The notes under the pieces are model-generated. The model searched no databases, was not told where the DNA came from, and worked only from the letters and a program-made list of their open reading frames with translations. From Actinacidiphila paucisporea (GTDB taxonomy: Bacteria; Actinomycetota; Actinomycetes; Streptomycetales; Streptomycetaceae), in the NCBI RefSeq assembly GCF_900142575.1, contig NZ_FRBI01000011.1, forward strand, positions 196,912 to 240,013: 43,102 nt of DNA, given 5' to 3'. Positions within the stretch are counted from its first letter, which is position 1, and the number at the start of each line of letters is the position of its first letter. Below are positions 1 to 7,257 of this stretch, piece after piece. The position numbers and the translations under genes are program-made.

Positions 1-68
1 CGATACTGGGATTGAACCAGTGACCTCTTCCGTGTCAGGGAAGCGCTCTCCCGCTGAGCTAATCGTCC
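1..68 (-). tRNA. tRNA-Val(GAC), 3' end cut by window edge
   Basis: Read on the minus strand, the 5' acceptor strand GGACGAT is followed by a D-arm, an anticodon stem CTTCC/GGAAG enclosing loop CTGACAC (anticodon GAC, valine) and a TTCAATC T-loop. The last bases of the acceptor 3' strand and the tail lie outside the window. It is the last member of a Gly-Cys-Val run reading leftwards from one promoter-like site. Confidence 0.95.
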
Positions 69-72
69 TTGG

Positions 73-143
73 AGGTGGAGACGGGATTTGAACCCGTGTA
101 GACGGCTTTGCAGGCCGTTGCCTCGCCTCTCGGCCACTCCACC
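73..143 (-). tRNA. tRNA-Cys(GCA)
   Basis: The minus strand folds as a cloverleaf: acceptor GGTGGAG/CTCCACC, anticodon stem ACGGC/GCCGT with loop CTGCAAA (anticodon GCA, cysteine), and T-loop TTCAAAT. The CCA tail is encoded directly after the discriminator T (bases 72-70 on this strand). It is the middle gene of the Gly-Cys-Val operon. Confidence 0.96.
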
Positions 144-180
144 AACACAGCAGGGGTCCCCTGGGGGGATCCCCACATCG

Positions 181-253
181 AGCGGACGACGAGATTCGAA
201 CTCGCGACCCTCACCTTGGCAAGGTGATGCTCTACCAACTGAGCCACGTCCGC
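181..253 (-). tRNA. tRNA-Gly(GCC)
   Basis: Minus-strand cloverleaf with acceptor GCGGACG/CGTCCGC, anticodon stem TCACC/GGTGA with loop TTGCCAA (anticodon GCC, glycine), and T-loop TTCGAAT. No CCA is encoded after the discriminator (next bases are CGA), so the tail must be added enzymatically. It is the first gene of the operon. Confidence 0.96.
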
Positions 254-288
254 AGGCCGCCCTGGTAACAAGCGGGGCGACGAGTTGA

Positions 289-316
289 ACTCTAGCGGAT
301 CGCGGGGCCAGCTCAA
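289..316 (-). promoter_or_regulatory. Putative housekeeping promoter of the tRNA-Gly-Cys-Val operon
   Basis: On the minus strand TTGAGC (316-311) is followed after 16 bp by TAGAGT (294-289), resembling the vegetative sigma -35/-10 pair. A start near 282 would lie about 30 nt before tRNA-Gly. Assigned by eye from consensus and position. Confidence 0.55.
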
Positions 317-441
317 AAACCGGTTTCCGCAGCGTGCCGGGCCAATGGCGAGCAGTTGACGCGCCGGGCGCCGCCTCACCCCTTGTGACCTGCCCGGCCT
401 AGACTCGGCTGCGGCCCGCTCCAGTCCCCGAGGGAAGCATC

Positions 442-1527
442 GTGCACGATCTCGCCCCCATGGCCCGTTTCGGCGGTCTCGTCGCCTCCGACCTGCGGGA
501 TGTCACCGCGGACGCCGGTGCGCTCGACTCCGCGGGCTTCTGGGCGGTCGCGGTGGACTTCGACGGCCGCACGGTCTGCGCCCGCTTCGGCGACGTACGC
601 CGTACGCCCCGGGCCGCCGCCGGAAGCGCGCTGGACACCGCCGCCAGGGCGGCCGGGTGGCGCGGCCCTGAACCGGCCGCCTGGACCGGCTCCATGGACC
701 GGCGGGCGTACGAGGACGGCGTCCGTACGATCAGGCGGCACATCGCCGCCGGCGAGGTCTACCAGGTCAACCTCTGCCGGGTCCTGGCCGCGCCGCTGCC
801 GGGCGACGGGGCGGGCGCCGACATCGACGCGCTCGGCGCGGCCCTCGCGCTCGGCAATCCCGCGCCCTACGCGGGGACGATCCGGCTGCCCGCGCACGGC
901 GTCGAGATCGCCACCGCCTCGCCCGAACTGTTCCTGAGCCGGCACGGCCGCACCGTCGAGTCCCGCCCGATCAAGGGCACCGCGCGGACCGCCGACGGCT
1001 TCCTGCCCAAGGACGAGGCGGAGAACGTGATGATCGTCGACCTGGTGCGCAACGACCTCGGCCGGGTGTGCGCCACCGGCTCGGTCACCGTGCCCGCGCT
1101 GTGCGCGGTCGAACCGCACCCCGGCCTGGTCCACCTGGTCTCCACCGTCCGCGGCGAGTTGCGCCCCGACGCGGGCTGGCCCGATCTGCTGGCGGCCGCC
1201 TTCCCGCCCGGATCGGTCACCGGCGCACCGAAATCCAGCGCCCTGCGCATCATCGGCGAGCTGGAGACCGCCCCGCGCGGCCCCTACTGCGGCGCGATCG
1301 GGTGGGTCGACGCCGACCGCGGAACCGCCGCGCTCGCGGTGGGCATCCGCACCTTCTGGATCGACCGGGGCACCGCGGGGTGCCCCGAACTGCGGTTCGG
1401 CACCGGCGCCGGCATCACCTGGGGTTCCGACCCGGCGGGTGAATGGGCGGAGACGGAACTGAAGGCCGAGCGGCTGCTGGCGGTAGCGTCGGACGTACAC
1501 GAGGCGAGCGGAAGGACACTGCGGTGA
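442..1527 (+). CDS. pabB: Aminodeoxychorismate synthase component I (chorismate-binding)
   Basis: 361 aa, GTG start with AGGGA 6 nt upstream. It has the chorismate-binding fold of the anthranilate/ADC synthase family: a PIKGTAR motif near residues 175-181 whose lysine (PIKGT, where anthranilate synthases have PIAGT) is typical of ADC synthase, then a GSVTGAPK motif and a GAGI(T) motif near the C-terminus. It would convert chorismate to 4-amino-4-deoxychorismate for folate synthesis, using ammonia from a PabA-type glutaminase. No glutaminase domain or pabA gene is present here, so that partner must lie elsewhere. The next gene, pabC, starts inside its stop codon (GTGA), so the two are translationally coupled. 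Confidence 0.9.
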   Translation: MHDLAPMARFGGLVASDLRDVTADAGALDSAGFWAVAVDFDGRTVCARFGDVRRTPRAAAGSALDTAARAAGWRGPEPAAWTGSMDRRAYEDGVRTIRRHIAAGEVYQVNLCRVLAAPLPGDGAGADIDALGAALALGNPAPYAGTIRLPAHGVEIATASPELFLSRHGRTVESRPIKGTARTADGFLPKDEAENVMIVDLVRNDLGRVCATGSVTVPALCAVEPHPGLVHLVSTVRGELRPDAGWPDLLAAAFPPGSVTGAPKSSALRIIGELETAPRGPYCGAIGWVDADRGTAALAVGIRTFWIDRGTAGCPELRFGTGAGITWGSDPAGEWAETELKAERLLAVASDVHEASGRTLR

Positions 1528-2348
1528 CGAGGATCTGGGTGGACGGCGGGCTGCGGGACGCCGCGGACGCCACGGTGTCGGTGCTCGACCACGGGCTGAC
1601 CGTCGGCGACGGCGTCTTCGAGACGCTCAAGACGACGCAGGGGCAGGCCTTCGCCCTGACCCGGCACCTCAGGCGGCTGGCCCGCTCGGCGCGCGGCCTC
1701 GGCCTGCCCGAGCCCGACCAGGACGAGGTCGCCCGCGCCTGCGAGGCGGTGCTCGCCGCCAACCCGATGCCGCACGGCCGGCTCAGGATCACCTACACCG
1801 GCGGCATCTCCCCGCTCGGCTCCGACCGCGGCGAGGCCGCCGCCACCCTGGTGGTCGCGATCGGCACGGCCGTCCCGCACCCCGGGCCCAGCGCGATCGT
1901 CACGGTGCCCTGGACCCGCAACGAGCGCGGCGCTCTCACCGGCCTGAAGACCACCTCCTACGGCGAGAACGTCGTCGCGCTCGCCCGCGCCCGCGAACAG
2001 GGCGCCAGCGAGGCGGTCTTCGCCAACACCACGGGCCGGCTGTGCGAGGGCACCGGCTCCAACGTCTTCGTCGTCCTCGACGGCCGGCTGCTCACCCCGC
2101 CGCTGTCCTCCGGCTGCCTCGCCGGCATCACCCGCGAACTGGTCGTCGAATGGGCCGGCGCGCAGGAGGAGGACCTGCCCTACGAGGCGCTGGCCGAGGC
2201 CGAGGAGGTCTTTCTCACCTCCTCGCTGCGGGACGTGCAGGCCGTCAACCGTGTCGACGCCCGCGAACTGCCCCGCGCCCCGGGCCCGGTGACCGCCAAG
2301 GCCATGGAGGTCTTCGCGGAGCGCTCCGCCGACCACCCGAACCCGTAG
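1524..2348 (+). CDS. pabC: Aminodeoxychorismate lyase (class IV PLP aminotransferase fold)
   Basis: 274 aa. The GTG start at 1524 overlaps the pabB stop by 4 nt and is preceded by GAAGGA. The class IV aminotransferase fold shows LDHGLTVGDGVFETLK near the N-terminus, a probable PLP lysine in GLKTTSY near residue 142, and the EGTGSNVF segment that lines the PLP pocket. With PabB it would cleave aminodeoxychorismate to 4-aminobenzoate and pyruvate. Branched-chain or D-amino acid aminotransferases share the fold, but the coupling to pabB strongly favours the lyase. A longer reading frame opens at 1443 but has no ribosome site and lies inside pabB. Confidence 0.9.
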   Translation: MTRIWVDGGLRDAADATVSVLDHGLTVGDGVFETLKTTQGQAFALTRHLRRLARSARGLGLPEPDQDEVARACEAVLAANPMPHGRLRITYTGGISPLGSDRGEAAATLVVAIGTAVPHPGPSAIVTVPWTRNERGALTGLKTTSYGENVVALARAREQGASEAVFANTTGRLCEGTGSNVFVVLDGRLLTPPLSSGCLAGITRELVVEWAGAQEEDLPYEALAEAEEVFLTSSLRDVQAVNRVDARELPRAPGPVTAKAMEVFAERSADHPNP

Positions 2349-2488
2349 GCCCGCTCCGGGCGGTGTGCCACCCCGCCGGGCCGCAGACCCGCGACCGCCC
2401 GGACCGGCCCTGGCGGGCGGCCGCGGGACCGTACACTCGACCGCACCCCGCCGGGGGCACCGCGGGTGGCGAACCGGGAGCGCGACGC

Positions 2489-3337
2489 ATGACGACGACC
2501 CTGAGACCCGCGGGACCCGAACGGCGCGAGCAGGACGGGGCGCGGTCGCGGCAGTTCACGGTCTGCGTCAACGGCCGGCCGGTCGGCAGCGTGCGGATCG
2601 GCGCGGACCCGCGGGGCGGCCCCGGGCGGATCGACGCGCTGGCCATCGACGAGCCCGACCGGCGTCGCGGCCGGGGCGCCGTCGCGGCCCTCGCCGCGGA
2701 GGAGGTACTACGGCAGTGGGGCTGCACCCGGGTGCTGGTGTCGGTGCCCGACGGGGCCCCGTACGCGCTGCGGCTGGCAGCCGCGCTCGGCTACACCGAG
2801 ACCAACCGCACCCTCCACAAGGACCTCCCGGCGGACACCGCCCCCTCGGCCCCGCCGGCCGCCGCGTCCCACGACCTGCCGCCCGGCAGCGTGCTGCGCG
2901 AACTGACCCTCCAGGACAGCGCGGACTGGCTGGCGCGCCAGCGGGCCGGCTTCGTCGCCGCGCTCACCGCCGCCGGGGTCCCCGCCGAGCAGGCCGAGGC
3001 CCACGCGGCGGCCTCCTACGCGCTGGCCTTCCCCGGCGGCACCCCCGCCCCCGGCAGCGCCCTGCTCGCCCTCGACCACGACGGCACCACCGTCGGCCGC
3101 CTGTGGCTACACACCGCGCCGGGCCCCGGCTGGGTCCAGGCCGTCGAGGTCACCGCGTCCCACCGCGGCCGCGGGCACGGCCGCACGCTGATGCTGGCCG
3201 CCGAGTCCGCCTGCCGCGCGGCGGGCACCACCGCGCTGGCACTCAACGTCTTCACCGCCAACGAGGTGGCGATCCGCCTCTACACCTCCCTCGGCTACCG
3301 CACGACGCTGCGCCAGCTCTGGAAGCCGCTCGGCTAG
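2489..3337 (+). CDS. Tandem-domain GNAT N-acetyltransferase
   Basis: 282 aa, ATG start with GGGAG 8 nt upstream. Two GNAT-like halves are visible. The N-terminal half (about 30-110) has IDALAIDEPDRRRGRG and an ALRLAAALGY segment. The C-terminal half (about 135-280) has VEVTASHRGRGHGRTLM, the acetyl-CoA pyrophosphate loop (R/Q-x-x-G-x-G/A), and NEVAIRLYTSLGY. Duplicated GNATs of this type occur in mycothiol synthase and other actinobacterial acetyltransferases. The substrate cannot be read from sequence, and mycothiol synthase is not supported strongly enough to name. A TACACT box at 2432-2437 may be the -10. The TAG stop lies inside the CTAG at the left border of the inverted-repeat element. 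Confidence 0.8.
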   Translation: MTTTLRPAGPERREQDGARSRQFTVCVNGRPVGSVRIGADPRGGPGRIDALAIDEPDRRRGRGAVAALAAEEVLRQWGCTRVLVSVPDGAPYALRLAAALGYTETNRTLHKDLPADTAPSAPPAAASHDLPPGSVLRELTLQDSADWLARQRAGFVAALTAAGVPAEQAEAHAAASYALAFPGGTPAPGSALLALDHDGTTVGRLWLHTAPGPGWVQAVEVTASHRGRGHGRTLMLAAESACRAAGTTALALNVFTANEVAIRLYTSLGYRTTLRQLWKPLG

Positions 3338-3529
3338 GGCCTGTCCGGCGGATCTTGCCGGATCAGCCTGCGGCGTCCGGTGCCGTACATCGCAAGGCGG
3401 AGAATCGTTTTCGTACCGGGTCGTACAAGGATGATTCGACAACGCTGGGGGCACCTCCCGCCGAAGGCAGGGGGAGAGGTGCGGTGCCGGGCGTCGCAGG
3501 CCCGCCAAGATCCGCCGGACAGGCCCTAG
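3334..3529. mobile_element. MITE-like inverted-repeat element flanked by CTAG
   Basis: A CTAG at each end (3334-3337, 3526-3529) flanks perfect 20-bp terminal inverted repeats (3338-3357 and 3506-3525; GGCCTGTCCGG... outward). The arms continue as an imperfect inverted repeat, 3366-3388 against 3479-3501. An inner hairpin GCACCTC/GAGGTGC sits at 3451-3457/3476-3482. The element has no gene. Duplicated CTAG is the type of target (YTAR) used by some IS5-family elements, so a non-autonomous IS5-type MITE is my inference. The left CTAG contains the GNAT stop codon. Confidence 0.7.
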
Positions 3530-3620
3530 CAGCGGCCTCGTGCCGCGAGTGGCCTTGGCGGCGGCTTGAGTTGTGCCTGCGGCGCCGTCACGGCCGTGCG
3601 CGATGTCCCCTTCGGGCGCG

Positions 3621-4133
3621 CTAGGCGAGGATCTGGTCCGCCAGGGACTCGATGCGGGCGCGCAGGCCGGACTGGGACTGGCCGCCGTCCAGGCGCTCGC
3701 CGGCGATGACGTACGTGGGCGTGCCGGTCACGCCGATCGCCTTGCCCTCGGCGAGGTCCGCGTCGACGACGAGCAGGTGCCGCCCGTCGATAAGGGCGGT
3801 GTCGAACTCCTCCGCGTCGAGGCCGAGTTCGCGGGCGATGTCGACGAGCAGCGGCTCACCGGCGGCGTCGAGGTCCTCGGCGCGGGCGAGGACGGCCTCG
3901 GCATATTCCCAGCCGCGGCCCTGGGCGTAGGCCTCCTCGTACGCCTGGGCCGCCGCGAAGGCGTGCGCGTGCTTGGGCAGCGGGAAGTGCCGCAGCTGGA
4001 TGTCGAGCGCGTCGCCGTACCGCTCGCGCAGCGCCTTGAGGTCATCGAGGGCGGTCCGGCAGTCGGGACACTGCAGTTCGCACCAGACGTCGAGGACGGC
4101 ACGGCGGCCGGCCGGGGGAGGAGGAAGATCCAT
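3621..4133 (-). CDS. DsbA-family thioredoxin-fold protein (cytoplasmic)
   Basis: 170 aa. A CPDC active site lies at residues 22-25, with an additional Cys at 18, and a cis-proline loop VTGTPTYV near 137-144, the arrangement of DSBA-like domains. Between them is the helical insertion typical of DsbA/FrnE proteins. There is no signal peptide or membrane segment, so it probably acts in the cytosol as a thiol-disulfide oxidoreductase or isomerase. The partner is unknown. Its 3' end faces the MITE, and its start is divergent from the small membrane protein at 4257. Confidence 0.85.
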   Translation of the reverse strand: MDLPPPPAGRRAVLDVWCELQCPDCRTALDDLKALRERYGDALDIQLRHFPLPKHAHAFAAAQAYEEAYAQGRGWEYAEAVLARAEDLDAAGEPLLVDIARELGLDAEEFDTALIDGRHLLVVDADLAEGKAIGVTGTPTYVIAGERLDGGQSQSGLRARIESLADQILA

Positions 4134-4256
4134 GGGCCCAGTCTCCCACTCGGGGAGGAGGCACCCCCGAGATCCCCCTGAACCTGCGCTGCCACCATGG
4201 CCTTCCGCCGGAGGTCCCGGGCACGATGGGGAGGACCGACCGACGGGAGCCGCAGG

Positions 4257-4703
4257 ATGCTGACCACGACGCTATGTGCCGCGCTGTCCGCGGGCGGCCT
4301 GGCCATCGCGATGCTGACCGCCTACCGGCGGCGCTTCCTCGCGGCCACCCGGATCGCCGCGGTGTCGCTGGTGCCGGTGGGGCTGGCGATGGCCGGCCTG
4401 GTCACGCTGGGCCGCAAGGTGGGCACCGCGACCGGCCACTGGGCCGCCGACCTGGTCCTCAAACCCACCGTGTGGATGGGCTTCGGCGTGCTCGCCGTGG
4501 CCGCGCTGCTCTACGGCGTCACCCGGCTGATCTCGGCCCGGCTGCCGGAGGGCGGCGGCCGCGCCCCGGCGGCGGTGCCCGGCGCGTCCACCCCGGCGAT
4601 ACCGGCGGGCCGCCCGGCGGCCGGCCGGCGCAGGGGCGGCGCGGACAGCGGCCTGTCCGACTTCGCCGACGTCGAGGAGATCCTCAAGCGCCGCGGCATC
4701 TGA
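4257..4703 (+). CDS. Small membrane protein, two to three TM segments
   Basis: 148 aa, ATG start. Hydrophobic stretches lie near residues 4-22 (LCAALSAGGLAIAMLTAY), 31-50 (RIAAVSLVPVGLAMAGLVTL) and 69-88 (VWMGFGVLAVAALLYGVTRL). A Pro/Ala/Gly-rich cytoplasmic linker follows, and the protein ends in an acidic-basic tail (SDFADVEEILKRRGI). I do not recognise a named domain. The conserved-looking tail suggests a protein-interaction end. It is followed by a strong hairpin at 4712 and is probably monocistronic. Confidence 0.7.
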   Translation: MLTTTLCAALSAGGLAIAMLTAYRRRFLAATRIAAVSLVPVGLAMAGLVTLGRKVGTATGHWAADLVLKPTVWMGFGVLAVAALLYGVTRLISARLPEGGGRAPAAVPGASTPAIPAGRPAAGRRRGGADSGLSDFADVEEILKRRGI

Positions 4704-4711
4704 TGACGTCC

Positions 4712-4742
4712 ACCGCGGTGTCCGCGATACGGACACCGCGGT
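4712..4742 (+). terminator. Hairpin terminator after the small membrane gene
   Basis: A perfect 13-bp stem (4712-4724 with 4730-4742) encloses loop CGATA, 9 nt after the stop codon. There is no U-run, as is usual in high-GC actinomycetes. Confidence 0.75.
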
Positions 4743-4899
4743 CGCCGTAGGGCGGTCGCGAGGCGACCGGTGGGCGAGGCGGCGGGGGGCCGGGGGCATT
4801 GTCCAGCACTCGGACGCGCAATGCCCGCATCATGGAAGATCCCTGGCGAGTCCGCGTGTTGGGCCACGGGCACCCCCCTCGCTGCGCGAAGATCATCCC

Positions 4900-5190
4900 G
4901 TGCTGCCCACCACCGGCGACCGCGTCGCCGCTGAGCGGCCGGACCGTGCCGGACCGACCGCCTCCGACGTCCTCCCCGCCCCCCGCTCCGCGCCGGCCGC
5001 CCGTGCCGTGGTCACCGGGGCGCCACGCGCCACTGGCACCGCGGTGCCGCTGAAGGCCCTGCCCGCGGATCCGGTGGCTGAGCCGCAGGGCTGTCTGTAC
5101 GCCCTGTCCCAGCCGCCGCTGATGCTCTTCCTGCTGGTGATCGGCGGCCTGCTGGGGCTGGGGGCGGCGTACGACCTGCTGTTCCTCTGA
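4900..5190 (+). CDS. Hypothetical protein with C-terminal membrane anchor
   Basis: 96 aa from a GTG at 4900. The first 65 residues are Pro/Ala/Arg-rich and low-complexity. The end (about residues 73-95, LMLFLLVIGGLLGLGAAYDL) is one clear TM segment, giving a tail-anchored-like layout. No ribosome site is obvious. Coding is supported by the hydrophobic end and third-position GC, not by a known family. Confidence 0.5.
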   Translation: MLPTTGDRVAAERPDRAGPTASDVLPAPRSAPAARAVVTGAPRATGTAVPLKALPADPVAEPQGCLYALSQPPLMLFLLVIGGLLGLGAAYDLLFL

Positions 5191-5212
5191 CCGCCGCCGC
5201 CCGCCGGGCGGG

Positions 5213-5809
5213 TCAGGAGGCGGCGACGGCCTCGTCGGCGCCCGCCTCGCCCGCCTCGCCCGCCTCCCGGCGCCTGGCCCGGTAGGCGGCCACGTGCAGC
5301 CGGTTGCCGCAGGTGCGGCTGTCGCAGTAGCGGCGGGACCGGTTGCGGGACAGGTCGACGAAGGCGTGCCGGCAGTCCGGCGCGTCGCAGCGCCGGAGCC
5401 GCTCGCGCTCGCCGGCCACGATCAGGAAGGCCAGCGCCATCCCGCAGTCCGCCGCGAGGTGGTCCGACAGCGACGCGCCCGGCGCGAAGTAGTGCACGTG
5501 CCAGTCGTAGCCGTCGTGGTCGGTGAGCCGGGGCGTGGTGCCCGCCTCGGCGATCATCGCGTTGAGCATGGTCGCCGCGGTCGCGTCGTCCGTGGTGGCG
5601 AAGACCTCGGCGAAGCGGGTGCGCACCGCCTGCACCGCGGTGATGTCGTTGCGGTCGAGCCGGCCGATCTCGCTGACCTTGTTGCGCTCCACGAAGGCGC
5701 GCAGGTCGGCGACCTCGGCCAGTGCCTCGCGCCCCGCGATCGCGGGCGCGGTGTTGATCAGGTCGACCACACTGTCGAGCGCGCACCTGGTGTCATGGTT
5801 GATCAGCAC
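5213..5809 (-). CDS. CGNR zinc-finger / ABATE-domain protein, putative regulator
   Basis: 198 aa, GTG start with GGGAG 6 nt upstream. The N-terminal part is a helical ABATE-like domain with LxxxxDLINTAP at its start. The C-terminal zinc finger has Cys-x4-Cys (RRCDAPDCRHAFVD) followed by RNRSRRYCDSRTCGNRLHVAAYR, the CGNR signature. Such proteins are predicted stress-linked transcription factors. A longer frame runs upstream through the hairpin but has no ribosome site. It lies downstream of ssgB, separated by a strong terminator, so it is probably transcribed on its own. Confidence 0.82.
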   Translation of the reverse strand: MLINHDTRCALDSVVDLINTAPAIAGREALAEVADLRAFVERNKVSEIGRLDRNDITAVQAVRTRFAEVFATTDDATAATMLNAMIAEAGTTPRLTDHDGYDWHVHYFAPGASLSDHLAADCGMALAFLIVAGERERLRRCDAPDCRHAFVDLSRNRSRRYCDSRTCGNRLHVAAYRARRREAGEAGEAGADEAVAAS

Positions 5810-5863
5810 GGAACGCTCCCTGCCGGCGTCGTCGAGCGGCTGCGTTCCGGTGACTCTAGCGCG

Positions 5864-5911
5864 CGGGAGCCGCCGCCGTGGGGCTGTGGGCCCCACGGGC
5901 GGCGGCTCCCG
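5864..5911 (-). terminator. Strong hairpin between ssgB and the CGNR gene
   Basis: A 21-bp stem (5864-5884 with 5890-5911, one bulged G) encloses loop TGTGG. It sits about 100 nt past the ssgB stop and 55 nt before the CGNR start, so it should end ssgB transcription. Confidence 0.8.
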
Positions 5912-6009
5912 TTCCTGCGGTGTCAGGCGGCCGGGCACTGCCCCGCGCTGCCTTGGGTGTCCGGACTGTCCCCCCGAGTAGGACGGCCGCGGACGATCGG
6001 TGGCCGGGC

Positions 6010-6423
6010 TCAGCTCTCCGCGAGGATGTGGGAGAGCTCGGTGTCGAGGTCGAAGTGACGATGTTCGGTGCCTGGCGGAACGGCGGCGTCCGTCCGCTTG
6101 AGGAAGGACTCCAGGGCCCGCGCCGGGGCTTCGAGCAGGGCTTCGCCCTCGGGGGAGCTGAGGGCGATGCACACGACGCCCTGGCCGTGGCTGCGGGACG
6201 GCCAGACTCTGACGTCTCCGGTGCCGGTGGGCCGGTGCAGGCCCTCGGCGAGCAGGTCGCGGGCGAACACCCATTCGACCGTCTCTTCGGCTCCGGTGTG
6301 GAAGGTGGCGTGCACGGCATACGGATCGGCCGTGTCGTACCGCAAGCCCGCGGGTACGGGCAGTGAGGATTCGCTCGACACAACGAGGCGCAGGTGCAGC
6401 TCGCAGCTGACCGTGGTGTTCAT
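6010..6423 (-). CDS. ssgB: Sporulation-specific cell division protein SsgB
   Basis: 137 aa, ATG start with AAAGG upstream. The sequence begins MNTTVSCELHLRLVVS and contains the SALP family pattern: LRYDTADPYAVHATFHTG, VEWVFARDLLAEGL, GDVRVWPS, LSSPEGEALLEAPA and an acidic end. Length and sequence fit SsgB, the most conserved SsgA-like protein. In S. coelicolor it recruits FtsZ to future septum sites in aerial hyphae together with SsgA. The divergent neighbour at 6615 is a membrane protein. In S. coelicolor ssgB has been reported to depend on the stress sigma factor SigH, and a GTTTAC box lies upstream here. Confidence 0.95.
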   Translation of the reverse strand: MNTTVSCELHLRLVVSSESSLPVPAGLRYDTADPYAVHATFHTGAEETVEWVFARDLLAEGLHRPTGTGDVRVWPSRSHGQGVVCIALSSPEGEALLEAPARALESFLKRTDAAVPPGTEHRHFDLDTELSHILAES

Positions 6424-6481
6424 AAGCGCCAGGGCCTTTCGCTCAGTGTGCGCTCGGGGATTCGCACGTCGGCGAGATCGA

Positions 6482-6508
6482 CTTGCCACCTGCGGGCGCG
6501 TTGTAAAC
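6482..6508 (-). promoter_or_regulatory. Candidate SigB/SigH-type promoter of ssgB
   Basis: Minus strand GTTTAC (6508-6503), then 15 nt, then GGCAAG (6487-6482), a partial match to the GTTT-N14-16-GGGTAT pattern of SigB/SigH-like promoters. The leader to the ATG would be about 50 nt. The -10 match is weak. Confidence 0.4.
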
Positions 6509-6514
6509 ACCTCT

Positions 6515-6563
6515 GAGAAGTTTGTGAGGCTTCTCGTACTTCGTACGGGCTAGTCACGAGAAG
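6515..6563. repeat. Three-part inverted repeat in the ssgB divergent promoter region
   Basis: GAGAAG (6515-6520), CTTCTC (6530-6535) and GAGAAG (6558-6563) are arranged so the middle copy can pair with either flank. The right pairing extends to 8 bp (CTTCTCGT with ACGAGAAG). CGTACTTCGTACG lies inside the right-hand loop. It lies upstream of the putative ssgB -35 and in front of the divergent gene, so an operator is more likely than an attenuator. Confidence 0.55.
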
Positions 6564-6614
6564 GGCGGAACAGCCATTTCAGTGATCGCCCCGAAGTCCG
6601 GTACGTTGGCATAT

Positions 6615-7028
6615 ATGATCGCGGAGAGTGACGAAGTCAACGGAGCTGTGGCCAAAGATTCACGCCTCGGCTCGCGGGCCCCTGCCTTCGTGCAGCGATC
6701 ACGCCCGCTGCACGCCGTCTGGCGGGCCGGAATCTTCCTGGCCGGCCTCGCCGTGATCGGCGGCGGCGTGATCCTGCTGCCGCTGCCCGGGCCCGGCTGG
6801 CTGATCATCTTCGGCGGCATGGCGATCTGGGGCACCGAATTCGTCTGGGCACAGAAAGTGCTGCGCTGGACCCGCCGGAAGGTCACCGCGGCCGCCAGGG
6901 CCGCCGCCGACCCCCGCGTCCGGCGGCGCAACCTGCTGATCGGCACCGTGGCCGTGGCCCTGCTGGCCGGCCTCGCGATCTGGTACGTGCTGAGCTACGG
7001 CTTCACCCTGCCGTGGCAGCTGGGCTGA
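6615..7028 (+). CDS. TIGR02611-family membrane protein
   Basis: 137 aa from ATG 6615. A GTG at 6582 would add 11 residues. A basic N-terminal region precedes a TM pair (about residues 35-70, containing GGGVILLPLPGPGWLIIFGG, the Gly/Pro hallmark of this family) and a third TM near 113-130 (LIGTVAVALLAGLAIWYVL). Function is unknown. The gene is divergent from ssgB. TACGTT at 6602-6607 ends 7 nt before the ATG, and there is no good ribosome site, consistent with a leaderless mRNA. Confidence 0.78.
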   Translation: MIAESDEVNGAVAKDSRLGSRAPAFVQRSRPLHAVWRAGIFLAGLAVIGGGVILLPLPGPGWLIIFGGMAIWGTEFVWAQKVLRWTRRKVTAAARAAADPRVRRRNLLIGTVAVALLAGLAIWYVLSYGFTLPWQLG

Positions 7029-7092
7029 GCCGGGCCGACCGCAGCCCTGGTCGGGACGCCTGCCGGGGTGCGGTAAAGTAGTGCGCACGCCG

Positions 7093-7164
7093 GGGCGATT
7101 AGCTCAGCGGGAGAGCACTTCGTTCACACCGAAGGGGTCACTGGTTCGATCCCAGTATCGCCCA
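7093..7164 (+). tRNA. tRNA-Val(CAC), copy 1 (no encoded CCA)
   Basis: Acceptor GGGCGAT/ATCGCCC, anticodon stem CTTCG/CGAAG with loop TTCACAC (anticodon CAC, valine), T-loop TTCGATC. The tail after discriminator A is CCC, not CCA. TAAAGT at 7074-7079 may be its -10. The mature sequence is identical to the copy at 7762. Confidence 0.96.
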
Positions 7165-7170
7165 CCCGGA

Positions 7171-7214
7171 CCGAGGGGCCCGGAGACCGTTCAGACGGTC
7201 TCCGGGCCCCTCGG
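7171..7214 (+). terminator. Perfect 20-bp hairpin after tRNA-Val copy 1
   Basis: Bases 7171-7190 pair perfectly with 7195-7214 around a TCAG tetraloop, 7 nt after the tRNA. It should end the tRNA transcript before the SRPBCC gene. Confidence 0.88.
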
Positions 7215-7257
7215 CATTTCCCCACCGCCCGCCCGGCGGTTCGCGCACACTGGGCGT

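Noticed and set aside
1..253. tRNA cluster as an integration site for a mobile element
   Set aside because: No integrase gene or duplicated tRNA 3' end is present next to it in this window.
3451..3482. GCACCTC...GAGGTGC hairpin considered as an independent terminator
   Set aside because: It lies inside the inverted-repeat element, so it is described as part of that element.
3573..4181. Plus-strand frame opposite the DsbA-like gene
   Set aside because: Shadow; the minus frame has CPDC and the cis-Pro loop.
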